64,000 bases of DNA, taken from contig CAVYOD010000013.1 of NCBI GenBank assembly GCA_963770045.1, positions 1-64,000 on the forward strand. Reading direction: 5' to 3'. How positions within the stretch are numbered: position 1 is the first letter of the stretch; each line of letters starts with the position of its first letter. Under the pieces are notes generated by a model. The model had not been told where the DNA came from. It saw only the letters and a list, made by a program, of their open reading frames with translations, and did not search any database. The DNA is from CAVYOD01 sp963770045 (lineage in GTDB: Bacteria; Acidobacteriota; Aminicenantia; Aminicenantales; CAVYOD01). Position numbers and translations under genes: made by a program. Below, piece by piece: positions 54,965 to 64,000 of the stretch.

Positions 54965-55651
54965 GTGTTGGTGGTGGATCAGCAAAACAGGCTTCATGAG
55001 ATTCCGGCTACGATCAGCGAAACGATTTACGTGTATGTCAAAAAGGCCGTTCTCGACGGAGAATTCAAGCCCAATCAGAGAATCCAGGAGAAGGAGATCG
55101 CCGACCTCTATCATGTGAGCACGACCCCTGTGCGCGAGGCCTTGAGGCGTCTCGCGGCCGAGAAATTTCTCTTTCTCGACGCCCGCCGCGGCGTCGTCGT
55201 CACTCCGGTCAGCCTGGAGGATATCAAGGAGCTTTTTGAAATTGTCACAGTCCTGGATATTTACGCGACGAAGAGAGCCCTGCAGGCCTTGAGGCCTGAA
55301 TCCCTTGCCGAACTCAAGGAGATGACCCGGGAACTCGGCGAATCGTACCGGGAAAAGCAGATCCTTCCCTACGTCAAAACGAACCTGGAAATCCATTTCA
55401 AGATCTGGGAATATTGCGGGAACAAATTCCTTCGGCAGACGCTTCGAGACTTTGGAGAAAAGTTCGTCTTTTACAGCCGCCAGTTTTTTCTTCTTCTTCC
55501 CGACCCGGACGCCTACTTTGAAAAGTCCTATAAAGATCATCTCGACCTCATCGCCGCGCTCGAAGATAAAGATCAGGAGCGGATCGAAAGAATCCTGGTC
55601 TCCCACTGGGGCAAAGGATTTTTGGGAGAAAGCGAAGCAAAAAGGGGGTGA
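54965..55651 (+). CDS. GntR/FadR-type regulator with FCD domain
   Basis: 228 residues. The N-terminal winged helix (KKAVLDGEFKPNQRIQEKEIADLYHVSTTPVREALRRLAAE) is typical of GntR, with the recognition helix STTPVREAL. The C-terminal ~130 residues form an all-helical FCD ligand-binding domain (IVTVLDIYATKRAL, NLEIHFKIWEYCGN) that keeps candidate metal-binding His and Asp. Starts at 54965, 54968 and 54971 are all possible; AGAAGG favours 54971 or 54974. It is divergent to the CocE hydrolase and upstream of the Oar-like receptor, so it likely controls the uptake/hydrolysis island in response to a carboxylate or amino-acid-like effector. Confidence 0.9.
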   Translation: MLVVDQQNRLHEIPATISETIYVYVKKAVLDGEFKPNQRIQEKEIADLYHVSTTPVREALRRLAAEKFLFLDARRGVVVTPVSLEDIKELFEIVTVLDIYATKRALQALRPESLAELKEMTRELGESYREKQILPYVKTNLEIHFKIWEYCGNKFLRQTLRDFGEKFVFYSRQFFLLLPDPDAYFEKSYKDHLDLIAALEDKDQERIERILVSHWGKGFLGESEAKRG

Positions 55652-55723
55652 GAATGGAGCGCTAGCACACTTAGCAAAAGTTTGAAATCGAAATTCCGAA
55701 GGGAAAACGCAAAAGGAGGCAAT

Positions 55724-58412
55724 ATGATTAAGCGGAAGAACCCAAGGCAATTTGTCCTCGTCCTCACAATCCTGCTCGCCGTGCTCCTCTTCTCCGGCAA
55801 GGCCCTGGCCCAGACCCTGGTCCAGGTCGAGGGGACCGTCACCGACGAGCAGGGCAATGCCTTGCCGGGAGTCACGATCGTGGTCAAGAACGTGGCCACG
55901 GGCTACAGCCACACCGCGATCAGCAAGTCGGACGGGAGGTATTTGATCTCGGGAGTTCAGCCGGGAAAGTATGAGATGGATGTCAGCCTGCCGGGCTTTA
56001 AAACAGAAAAAAGGCAGGGAATGACATTCAGCGTGGGAGCCCGGTTGACGATCAATTTTACTCTTCCGGCGAGCGCGGTCGCCGAAGAGATAACCGTTTC
56101 GGCCGAATCACCGATGGTCGAGACGACCAAATCCGAAGTCGGCGGAGTCGTGGACAGGGTCAAGATCGACTCCCTGCCCCTCCTGGACCGGAATTTTACC
56201 GCCTTGACAATCATGAGACCCGGCGTCGCCTCGGAGTATGGTGACATCAGGTCGAACGCCCAACCCTATGGAAGCGAAGACATTCTCACCGACGGCGTTT
56301 CCAACAAATGGGTCGGAAGGAACACCGTCAACGCGGCCATCCCGGCTGACGCCATCCAGGAGTTCCGGGTCATGACCAACCAGTATGAAGCCGAATACGG
56401 GAACTCAAGCGGAATGGTCCGCAGCGCCCTGATTCGATCCGGAACAAACACTTGGCACGGGAGGCTCGCTTTCTTCACCAGGGTTGAGGCGTTTGACACC
56501 GTGAATTACTTCATCAACCATGCCACCTACAACGGCCCGCAATTGAGCACAGACCAGTATACAAAGCCCAAATTCTCCCATTATAACTGGTCCGGAAATC
56601 TGGGAGGCCCGATCATAAAAGACAAGCTCCACTTCTTTCTGCAATATGAAGGCGTCTCTCATAAAGAATACGCGACGATCACCTCTCCCCTCGTGCCGAC
56701 TGAGACTCTGCCCGTGGACAACGCCGAACCAGCAGATTATGTTCAAGCTCAACTACCAGATGAGTGAGAAGAATATTTTCTCATTGCGCTATGGCTTCAA
56801 TCGTCCCCAGATGGAATAACCTTGGCGCCGGCGGGTTGTTTACGAAAACGACGGCCTTCTGGGAGCACGATGTCAACCATGACTTTCAGTTCAACTGGAC
56901 CAATTACCCGTCCGACAAGACGATGAACGAATTGAGGCTCCTGTATTCTTATTATTGGTACGGCGTGACATTCGCGTATGATGACAACGCTCCCTTTGTG
57001 CAAAGGCCATCGGGCTACTTCGGAACAGTCCCAAATGTCCCGCAGGAAATTGCCACCAAGCGTTATCAGTTTGTGGACAACTTCAGCCTCTTTGTCGGCG
57101 ACCACAGCTTTAAGTTCGGCGTCGACGCATCCCGAATCATTTCTTCCGGATATGTCAACCAGTACTACCGCCGGCTATTACATTTTTACGACAGACGCGC
57201 CGTTCGATCCCAACAACTTTTTTACCTATCCCCTCGTGCTTCTCAAAGCGCCCAACGTGCCTCAGATCGACAGCCCCTACTGGGACGTCGGCGTCTTTGC
57301 TCAGGATTCGTGGAAGGTTACTCCGCGATTGACCCTGAACTACGGCCTCAGGTACAACTATTACACAGTCCAATTCCTCGATATCGATCACTCGAATATT
57401 CGTAATTTCACCCCCCGTATCGGTTTTAGCTATGATCCCATCGGAGACGGCAAGACATCGATCCGGGGCGGGGTCGGAACCTACTCCCAGAATCCCCAGC
57501 TCAACCTGGGGCTCCTGGTCGGAATCATGGATCAATTGAGTGTCCAACAGTTTATTTATCCCGGCTACCCCGATCCGAATATTCCCAATCCCTTCGTTCC
57601 CTACATTCCTCCTTCGAGCGTTCCGCTCAGCAAGTACGTGAGCGGCACCAATTTGGTCGCGCCCTTCACGATTCAAACGACACTCGGCTTCCAGCGAGAG
57701 TTTGTGACCGACCTTTCTGTGGGCGTCGACCTTATCTGGGCGAAAGGTCAGAATTTCAGCCGGATCGAAAACGACAACCCCGTCATTCCCGGCACGGGAT
57801 GTCTCCGTCCGGACAACACCAAAGGCGATATCTTCGTCTTCAGGATGCATGGCCGGAGCGATTACAAAGCCATGTATTTCACTCTCTCCAAAAGATATTC
57901 CCATGGCTGGTCACTGGACATTTCCTACACTCTTTCCAACTCGAAGTCGGATATCGAGGACGAGCAGACCGGACAATACAGCTACGATGCCAACGGCTGG
58001 GCCAGGATGTACGGTCCCTCGAGATTTCGACGCCAGACACCGGTTGGCGGTCACGGGAATTCTCGATTTGCCCTTGGGCTTCCAGTTGGGCGGGCTGGCC
58101 TATTATCGTTCGGCGCTTCCCTGGACTCCGTTTTATGCAACTGATGTCAACCTGGATAGCCTTGTCTCCGATATGGTCGACCCCAACCGGAATTCCCGGC
58201 GAGGCTTTGACCAGTTCTTCCTCAACCTGCGCCTCTCCAAGTACTTTAACATCGAACACTTCCGCTTCCAGGTTTTCGCAGAAATCTACAACCTCACAAA
58301 TAAGAATAATTTCGGGAGTGTCTTTACGACCTTTGGCTTGCCTGATTTCGGAAATCCAACGACGGCAGGAGATCCCCGCCGCTTCCAGTTCGGAGCGCGT
58401 TTCGATTTCTAG
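55724..58412 (+). CDS. Oar-like TonB-dependent receptor, four +1 interruptions
   Basis: About 894 residues after removing four bases near 56719, 56797, 57160 and 58022; each extra base sits beside an identical or similar base. The start ATG 55724 has AGGAGG and a signal peptide (VLTILLAVLLFSGKALAQ). A carboxypeptidase-regulatory-like domain (~30-120, VEGTVTDEQGNALPGVTIVVKN) precedes a plug (DRNFTALTIMRPGV, YGSEDILTDGVSN) and a barrel ending in FQFGARFDF, with final Phe. Its length is slightly short for Oar/SusC-type outer-membrane proteins. It faces nutrient uptake with the adjacent GntR regulator. The number of shifts is high, but all four are of the same sign, so the gene may be intact in nature. 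Confidence 0.9.
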
Positions 58413-58435
58413 GATCTCTGTTTTGGATTGATCGC

Positions 58436-58468
58436 GAGGAGAGCCCCTTCCGGGCTCTCCTCTTTTTT
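58436..58468 (+). terminator. Rho-independent terminator of the Oar-like receptor gene
   Basis: A perfect 11-bp stem (GAGGAGAGCCC with GGGCTCTCCTC), a five-base loop and a run of six T follow the receptor stop by 24 bp. This is the clearest intrinsic terminator in the window. Confidence 0.85.
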
Positions 58469-58531
58469 GTATGATCAGTAACGCCGAACGACGAATTTTC
58501 ACATCTCATGCACTGAACGAAGGAGACGGCC

Positions 58532-59452
58532 ATGGAGAATAAGACACCGAGCTCAATGAGCATTCTGGCCTGGGCTGTTTGTATTTTTCTGCTGTTGAGC
58601 CTCAGACTGAGCTTTGCCCAAGAGAGTGTGGTCCAGGGAATCGTGACCGATGAGCAAGGCAAGGCCATCAAGAACGCCCGGTTGACTCTCCTCGACCCGG
58701 CGACAGGCCTCAAGTTTGTTCTCAAGACGGATAAAGACGGGAAATTTATGAAGGTCGGGATCCCTCCCGCCACCTACAAAGTCACCATCGAGGCGGAAGG
58801 ATTTCTGACCCTCGAATCCGAAGCCACGATGAGGTTCGGGATCAAAGAAAATCTCGAGATCAAGTTGAAAAAAAGCCTCTCGCCGACGGATAAGGACATG
58901 ACCGAGGGATCCGATCTTTTCCGGGCGGGAAAATACGACCAGGCCATTGAAAGCTTTAAGAGAGTCGTCGAGAAGTATCCCTCCAACTATGAAGGCTACT
59001 ACAATCTCGGATTGAGTTATATGAAGAAAAAAGAGACTGATTCGGCTATCACCGCCCTGGAGAAGGCGGCCGAGCTCAATCCCCAATCCCTGGACGTCGT
59101 TTTTGCGCTGGGCGAGAGCTATTTTGTCAAGGGAGAAATCGAAAAAGCCCTCCAGAGTTTCTCCCGGGCCATCGAGCTCAAGCCCGACAGCGCCACGGCG
59201 CATTACGATCTCGGGCTGGCCTATTACAAATTGAATAAAAACGAAGAGGCTCTGGCCCAATTCGATAAGGCGATCGAGCTCAACCCGAACGGCGCCTCGG
59301 TTTATTATCAGGCCGGGTTGGCTGCGATCAGGCTGGAGAGTTTCGACCGGGCGATCAAGTACTTTGAGGGCTTCCTCAAGCTCGAGCCGGATGCGCCGGA
59401 GGCGGCCCAGGTCAAGACAATGCTCGACGAGCTGAGGAAACGGATAAAATAG
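58532..59452 (+). CDS. Secreted TPR protein with carboxypeptidase-regulatory-like domain
   Basis: 306 residues. A signal peptide (WAVCIFLLLSLRLSFA) precedes a CarboxypepD_reg-like beta-sandwich (residues ~35-115, VQGIVTDEQGKAIKNARLTLLDPATG). Five or so TPR repeats follow (~125-300): AGKYDQAIESFKRVVEKYPSN, YYNLGLSYMKKKETDSA, AHYDLGLAYYKLNKNEEAL. It is probably periplasmic or surface-associated and may scaffold the hydrolases encoded alongside. The start has GAAGGAG. It has its own transcription start since a terminator lies just upstream. Confidence 0.9.
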   Translation: MENKTPSSMSILAWAVCIFLLLSLRLSFAQESVVQGIVTDEQGKAIKNARLTLLDPATGLKFVLKTDKDGKFMKVGIPPATYKVTIEAEGFLTLESEATMRFGIKENLEIKLKKSLSPTDKDMTEGSDLFRAGKYDQAIESFKRVVEKYPSNYEGYYNLGLSYMKKKETDSAITALEKAAELNPQSLDVVFALGESYFVKGEIEKALQSFSRAIELKPDSATAHYDLGLAYYKLNKNEEALAQFDKAIELNPNGASVYYQAGLAAIRLESFDRAIKYFEGFLKLEPDAPEAAQVKTMLDELRKRIK

Positions 59453-59532
59453 ACTCGCTGAACTTTTGGCATCCGCATTTCGTATCTTAAGGGTGAATGC
59501 CCAAAAATTCACAAACTCCAAGGAGGACTTTC

Positions 59533-61337
59533 ATGAAGAAAAGAATCTTGGCAGTCGTCGCGCCGCTCATCGTATTCCTCTTTTTCGTCCAGCTCACTTT
59601 TGGCGCAAAACGCTTGACCCGAAAGCCCAACTCAAGGGATTTCCCGAATTCGTGAACAAGGTGCTGCAGGACTGGAAGGTGCCCGGACTCGCCATGACCA
59701 TCATCAAAGATGGGAAGGTTATTTTCAGCGAGGGCTTCGGCTACCGGGATGTCAAAAATAAGCTCAAGGTGACTCCTCAGACCCTCTTTGCCATCGGCTC
59801 GTGCTCAAAGGCTTTTACGGCCACGTCTCTGGGTATCCTGGTTGATGAGGGCAAGGTGGACTGGGATAAACCTGTTAGGAATTACCTCCCGACTTTCAGG
59901 ATGTACGATCTTTTTACCACAGAAAAGATGACCCCGCGCGATCTCGTCACTCACCGATCGGGTTTGCCGCGGCACGAGTTGGTCTGGTACAACTCTCCGG
60001 CTTCGCGAAAGGAGCTCTTCGAGAGGCTCCAGTACCTTGAGCCGAACAAAGATTTCCGAACAACTTTTCAATACCAGAACCTCATGTTCATGACCGCCGG
60101 CTATCTGGCCGGGGAAATCGCCGGGACAACCTGGGAAAATTTTGTGAAAACACGCATTTTTGATCCCCTGGGCATGACCAGCAGCAATTTCAGCGTTAAC
60201 GATTCCCAGAAGGCTCCCGATTTTTCTTTTCCTTACGCCGAAAAGAAAGACGTTGTCGTGGAGATCCCCTTCCGGAATATCGATGCCATCGGACCCGCCG
60301 GCTCGATCAACTCCAATATCACGGATATGGCCAAGTGGGTCATGCTCCAGCTCGCCAAGGGAAAATTCGGCGACAAGCAGATTATCTCCGAGGCCGGAAT
60401 CAGCCAGCTCCACACCCCTCAGATGGCCATGCAGGGCGCCATCCTGCCGGGCATGGAAAACGCCAACGAATTCACTTACGAAAGCTACGGCATGGGCTGG
60501 TTTATTGACAATTACAGGGGTCATCTCTTTCTTCAGCACGGAGGAGGCATCGACGGATTTACAGCCCTGGTTTGCTTTTTCCCGCGGGAAAACATCGGGA
60601 TGGTCGCCCTCTCTAATTTGAATGGCAATTTGACCCCCTTCGTTGTCGCCCTCAACGCCTATGAGCGTCTGCTTGGTCTGGACCAAACCGCCTGGAATGA
60701 TCGGCTGAAAGGGATCCTGGCAAAAGCAAAAGAGGAGGCCAAGAAGACCGAAGCCGATAAAGACAAAGACCGGAAGCTCAACACAACTCCGTCCCACGCC
60801 CTCGATGATTACGCGGGCGATTATGAGAATCCCGGGTATGGAGTGTTTTCCGTTAAAAAAGACGGGGATCATTTGACGGCTGCCTACAATGGGTTCGTCT
60901 CTTCTTTGACACATTACCATTATGATATTTTCCAGTTCCATAACGACCTCATGGACTCCGACCTCAAAATCAACTTCCTCGAGGATTTGAAAGGCAATGT
61001 TGGCAGCCTGTCCATCCCCATGGACCCGGCCGTCAAGGAAATTGTCTTCACCCGGATGCCCGAGAAAAAGATGATGGAGAAAAGCTTTCTCGAGAAGTTT
61101 GTCGGCCAATACGATCTCCAAGGAACCGTGTTCGCGATCCAGCTGAAGGGTGAAAAGACGCTCGTTGCTTCAGTCCCCGGCCAACCCGAGATGGAACTCG
61201 TTCCCTATCAGGGAACGGAATTCAACATCAAGGGTGCGACGGGAATGAGCATCGAATTCATCGTTGATGCTTCGGGCTCCGTAACCGAGGCCAAGCTCAA
61301 GCAGCCCGGCGGAACGCTCACCGCAAAAAAGAAATAA
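59533..61337 (+). CDS. Serine beta-lactamase-fold hydrolase with C-terminal domain, one -1 interruption
   Basis: About 601 residues. ATG 59533 has AGGAGG and a signal peptide (ILAVVAPLIVFLFFVQLTFG). Near 59607 the frame changes by -1, as if one A were missing from an A-run, and continues KAQLKGFPEFVNKVLQDWKVPG. The S12/class C fold has the nucleophile motif SCSK, YQN in FQYQNLMFMTAGYLAG, and HGGGIDGF in place of KTG. Residues ~420-600 form a DUF3471-like/lipocalin-like C-terminal domain (YAGDYENPGYGVFSVKKDG, FVGQYDLQG). Relatives include D-aminopeptidases, esterases and PBP4*-type enzymes. Its 3' end overlaps the convergent hydrolase by 130 bp. Confidence 0.88.
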
Positions 61338-62389
61338 TGCTTGGCGATCCCGTCGCTGATCAGCCTGTTTCCGGTCACGGATTTATCGCCGAGTTCGCCG
61401 GAATTTGTCAGCACGATGATGACCGTGCGCCGCTCGGGAAACCATCGGAGGACGCCGTTGTGTCCCCAATCCTCGGTGCCGCGGGTCCAGATTTCTTTCT
61501 GACCCCCCTTTGGGTTTGAAACGAACCAACCAAAGGCCACGTCTGTCTCCGAGAGCGCTTTTTGCGGCTCCCACATGAGAGAAAGACTCTTCGGACTCAA
61601 AATATCTCCGTTCTTCAAAGAAGTGAACCAGAGGTAGAGGTTGCCGACGGTCGTGTAGAGACCGCCTGAGCCGATGTATCCCCAATTGCGTCTCAGGTTG
61701 TTAGGTTGAGTTCTCCTGTTTTTCTGAGCGACTGGCTGAGTTCCCAGCCCCGCGGCTTCGGCCCAGAATCTCGTATCGTTCATTTTCGCCTTGACCAGGA
61801 TGTTCCCTCGGACAAACTCCTCGTAACTCACGCCGGAGACGACTTCGATGATTGCGGCGAGAAGTTCATAGTTTTCGTTGGAATAGGAAAAGTCGGAGCC
61901 CGGAGCGAACTTCAAATCATCCTTCAGGATCGCCGCCACAGCCAGATCTCTTTCTGTGATTCCGTCAGAGGCGTAATTCTGCTTCAGGCCCGACATGTGG
62001 AGAAGCAATTGCCGCACGGTGATGGACTGTTTATCCTTCGGGACATTCCTGAAGAAGACGTGGAGGGTGTCCTCAAGTCTCAAACGCCCTTGATCTTTCA
62101 AAAGGAAGATGGCGATGGCGGTGAATGACTTGGTGATCGAAGCGACGTTAAAGAGCGTTTTCTCCGTAGTGGGGAACTTCTTGGTCGAATCCGTCCAGCC
62201 ATAGCCTTTCTGCATAATCACGTCTCCATCCACAGCGGTCAGGATGGAAGCGGCATATTTGGAATCGATGGTGGTCGCCACATAACGATCTATTTTTTCA
62301 GAGAGCGAATCACCTCGCGCTTGATTTCGGGCAACACAGAAAAATACACAAAGAGAAAGCAACCCATAAATTGTGTGCCGGAAACTCAC
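61208..62389 (-). CDS. Serine beta-lactamase-fold hydrolase, extended into convergent neighbour
   Basis: 393 residues from GTG 62389 (AGGAG seven bases upstream), with a signal peptide (HTIYGLLSLCVFFCVA). SITKSFTA supplies the SxxK nucleophile, YSNENYELLAAIIE the Tyr, and DWGHNGVLRWFP the third motif. The fold should end near residue 350 (LISDGIAKH). The last ~45 residues are read from antisense of the neighbouring hydrolase and lack family resemblance, so a stop near 61340 may have been lost through a base error. The family acts on D-amino-acid peptides, esters or lactams. Confidence 0.87.
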   Translation of the reverse strand: MSFRHTIYGLLSLCVFFCVARNQARGDSLSEKIDRYVATTIDSKYAASILTAVDGDVIMQKGYGWTDSTKKFPTTEKTLFNVASITKSFTAIAIFLLKDQGRLRLEDTLHVFFRNVPKDKQSITVRQLLLHMSGLKQNYASDGITERDLAVAAILKDDLKFAPGSDFSYSNENYELLAAIIEVVSGVSYEEFVRGNILVKAKMNDTRFWAEAAGLGTQPVAQKNRRTQPNNLRRNWGYIGSGGLYTTVGNLYLWFTSLKNGDILSPKSLSLMWEPQKALSETDVAFGWFVSNPKGGQKEIWTRGTEDWGHNGVLRWFPERRTVIIVLTNSGELGDKSVTGNRLISDGIAKHYFFFAVSVPPGCLSLASVTEPEASTMNSMLIPVAPLMLNSVP

Positions 62390-62480
62390 TTGATTCTCCT
62401 CTAAAATTAATCCGCAAGAAATATTATTGAAAGCTAAAGCCGGGTGTCGAGGCGGATAGCTTATCTTGGGCCGCCCCCAT

Positions 62481-64000
62481 TTAGTTAATTAATTGAGCAC
62501 TCTCACCTTGAGGTGGGTCGGATGGGCCGCTGACCTGAATACACGCTGCGGTGGCCGGGATGAAATCTTTTTCGTCCGCCAGGAATATATTGGGCACGTA
62601 TTTTTGAGGATTGCGGTCCACCAAGGGGAACCAGGTGCTCTGGACCTGAACCTCAAGCCGATGTCCTCGCTGGAAGGTATGAAAGAGATCCTGGAGTTCA
62701 AAGGCGACCTTTGCCGGCTTGTTGGGTTCGAAGGGCTCCGGTTTTTCGTAGCTGTTGCGGAAGCGTCCCCGGAAGACCTCGCTCCGGACCATCATCTGGT
62801 ATCCGCCCAAATTTTTTCCCGAAGGCTGATAGGGAGGCAGGTACCAGGCCCGTTGCTGACCCAGATCATCAGGGAAAACGTCTATGACCTTGACGATCCA
62901 GTCCGAATCTGTGCCCGATGTGGAGACCCAGAGTTCAGCCTGAACCGGACCGGCAAGAGTGAGGTCTTCCTTGAGCACTTCGGTCTGATAGGCAAGGACG
63001 TCGGTCCGCCGGGCCGCGAATCGTTGGTCGTCGGTCATGTATTCTTTGGTCATTTCCACCGAAATTTTCTCGATGAAAGGCACCGGCTTTGCCGGGTCGC
63101 TTACAAACTCGTCATAGGCGTCCCCGGCCGCGGACGGCGACAGAGAATCAAGTTTTCCGTTGGCCTGGAAGTAGAGGTTTCGCTCCTCGACGCCGGGGGG
63201 CCACCTGTCAAAAGTCCTCCAGCGGTTGGCCCCGGTCTCGAAGACATAGGCTTCCGGCAGGTCAAGCTTTCCTTCCCCCTTGAGGAAATAGTTGAAGAAA
63301 GGGAGCTGAATATGTTCCTGGAAATATTTAGAGGTCTTGAATCCGAAATTTATGTTTCCGAGCGCGTCCCCATCCGCGTAGTTCCAATCTCCATGGGCCC
63401 AAGGTCCCATGACCAGGATATTGAAGATGCCGGGGTTGCTCTTCTCAACCTGCTGATAGATTTTTAAAGCGCCGTAGAGGTCTTCCGCATCGAACCAGCC
63501 TCCGACCGTCATAACGGCGCACTTGACGTTCTTCAGAAAAGGCAACAGGTTGCGCTTCTGCCAGAACTCGTCGTAATTGGGGTGCTCGACGATCTTGTTC
63601 CAGAAATCAATCTCTCCCTTGAAATAGCGCTCGTTCACATTCTTGAGCGGCCCGAGCTCGAGAAAGAACTTGTATCCGTCCTGGGTTCCGTGTTCGAAGC
63701 GGGGAGGGAATTTTGTCGTCGGTTCGGGTCGGGGCTTTCCGAAAATAGACAGGAAATTGAACGCATGGGGAAGGAAGAACGCGCCGTGGTGGTGAAAGTC
63801 ATCCCAGAACCAGTCTGCGATGGGCGCCTGGGGGGAGACTGCCTTGAGCGCGGGATGCGTGTCGATCATGCCGGCCGCCGTGTAAAACCCCGGGTAGGAT
63901 ATGCCCCACTGGCCGACTCTTCCGTTGTGATCGGGAATATTTTTCAAAAGCCATTCGATCGTGTCGTAGGTGTCGGAACTCTCGTCCACCTGGCTCTTGT
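62481..64000 (-). CDS. CocE/NonD-family hydrolase, N-terminus outside window
   Basis: At least 506 residues, open at the window edge. The alpha/beta-hydrolase elbow GRVGQWGISYPGFYTA supplies the nucleophilic Ser, and GGWFDAEDLYGALKIYQ and MGPWAHGDW the catalytic Asp and His. HHHGAFFLPHAFNF is a histidine-rich cap segment. The C-terminal jelly-roll (EVFRGRFRNSYEKPEPFEPNKPAKVAFELQD, GHRLEVQVQSTWFPLVDRNPQ) is complete. It is closer to alpha-amino-acid ester hydrolases/glutaryl-7-ACA acylases than the hydrolase at 53046-54770, by the KSQVDESSDTYDT lead-in, which precedes its elbow. The family hydrolyses esters or amides of alpha-amino acids. Confidence 0.9.
   Translation of the reverse strand, partial: KSQVDESSDTYDTIEWLLKNIPDHNGRVGQWGISYPGFYTAAGMIDTHPALKAVSPQAPIADWFWDDFHHHGAFFLPHAFNFLSIFGKPRPEPTTKFPPRFEHGTQDGYKFFLELGPLKNVNERYFKGEIDFWNKIVEHPNYDEFWQKRNLLPFLKNVKCAVMTVGGWFDAEDLYGALKIYQQVEKSNPGIFNILVMGPWAHGDWNYADGDALGNINFGFKTSKYFQEHIQLPFFNYFLKGEGKLDLPEAYVFETGANRWRTFDRWPPGVEERNLYFQANGKLDSLSPSAAGDAYDEFVSDPAKPVPFIEKISVEMTKEYMTDDQRFAARRTDVLAYQTEVLKEDLTLAGPVQAELWVSTSGTDSDWIVKVIDVFPDDLGQQRAWYLPPYQPSGKNLGGYQMMVRSEVFRGRFRNSYEKPEPFEPNKPAKVAFELQDLFHTFQRGHRLEVQVQSTWFPLVDRNPQKYVPNIFLADEKDFIPATAACIQVSGPSDPPQGESAQLIN

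Overview
The window reads as bacterial chromosome from an Acidobacteriota/Aminicenantota-like lineage. This is inferred from gene content: a DUF6677-type membrane protein, a VWFA protein of the acidobacterial type, an Oar-like TonB receptor with a carboxypeptidase-regulatory domain, a zinc-ribbon/kinase/AAA/TPR signalling protein and a DUF3311-SSS transporter pair. The DNA is G+C rich by eye. No rRNA, tRNA, phage or CRISPR array was found.

Layout. 1-2020 holds a badly frameshifted minus-strand gene for a glutamate-synthase-like protein (class II amidotransferase plus GXGXG domain). It abuts the last ~58 codons of nuoF, and both genes lose their 5' ends at the junction. 2202-12218 is a tight nuoGHIJKLMN run encoding the rest of respiratory complex I (nuoA-E are not present), followed by an overlapping HAD-like gene. 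12981-17783 carries mutM, a two-gene small membrane protein pair, gatB and ftsEX. 18130-19590 is a decayed TonB receptor. 19638-24721 is a rodZ-like gene, an NtrY-type kinase, an NtrX-like regulator and recO. 24791-31811 has a Tat-exported aldo/keto reductase with ferredoxin-type cysteines, a TSUP permease, a YkgJ-type cysteine-cluster protein and the large Ser/Thr kinase. 32204-40045 has a flavoprotein with a probable SRPBCC-type tail, then a complete tripartite RND efflux operon. 40130-48547 includes serC, a D-amino-acid-oxidase-like flavoenzyme, a receiver protein, a beta-hydroxyacid dehydrogenase, an OmpA lipoprotein, a VWFA protein and a NodIJ-like ABC exporter.

48691-64000 looks like a nutrient-scavenging island. 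It has a DUF3311+SSS symporter, an M20 amidohydrolase, a Tat-signal class V aminotransferase-like protein, two CocE/NonD hydrolases, two serine beta-lactamase-fold hydrolases, a GntR/FCD regulator, an Oar-like outer-membrane receptor and a TPR protein. Together these suggest uptake and hydrolysis of acylated amino acids, peptides or amino-acid esters; the substrate is inference.

Two properties run across the whole window. First, many genes, including ones expected to be indispensable (nuoL, ftsE), are interrupted by single-base frame changes, and nearly all of these are +1. The most economical explanation is residual insertion errors in the consensus, and the nuoG-nuoH single reading frame is probably one consequence. 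Second, short degenerate repeats built on TCTCGTC sit in sense orientation just after the stop codons of several unrelated genes, sometimes next to GTGCCCC repeats. They are not explained by any annotated feature.
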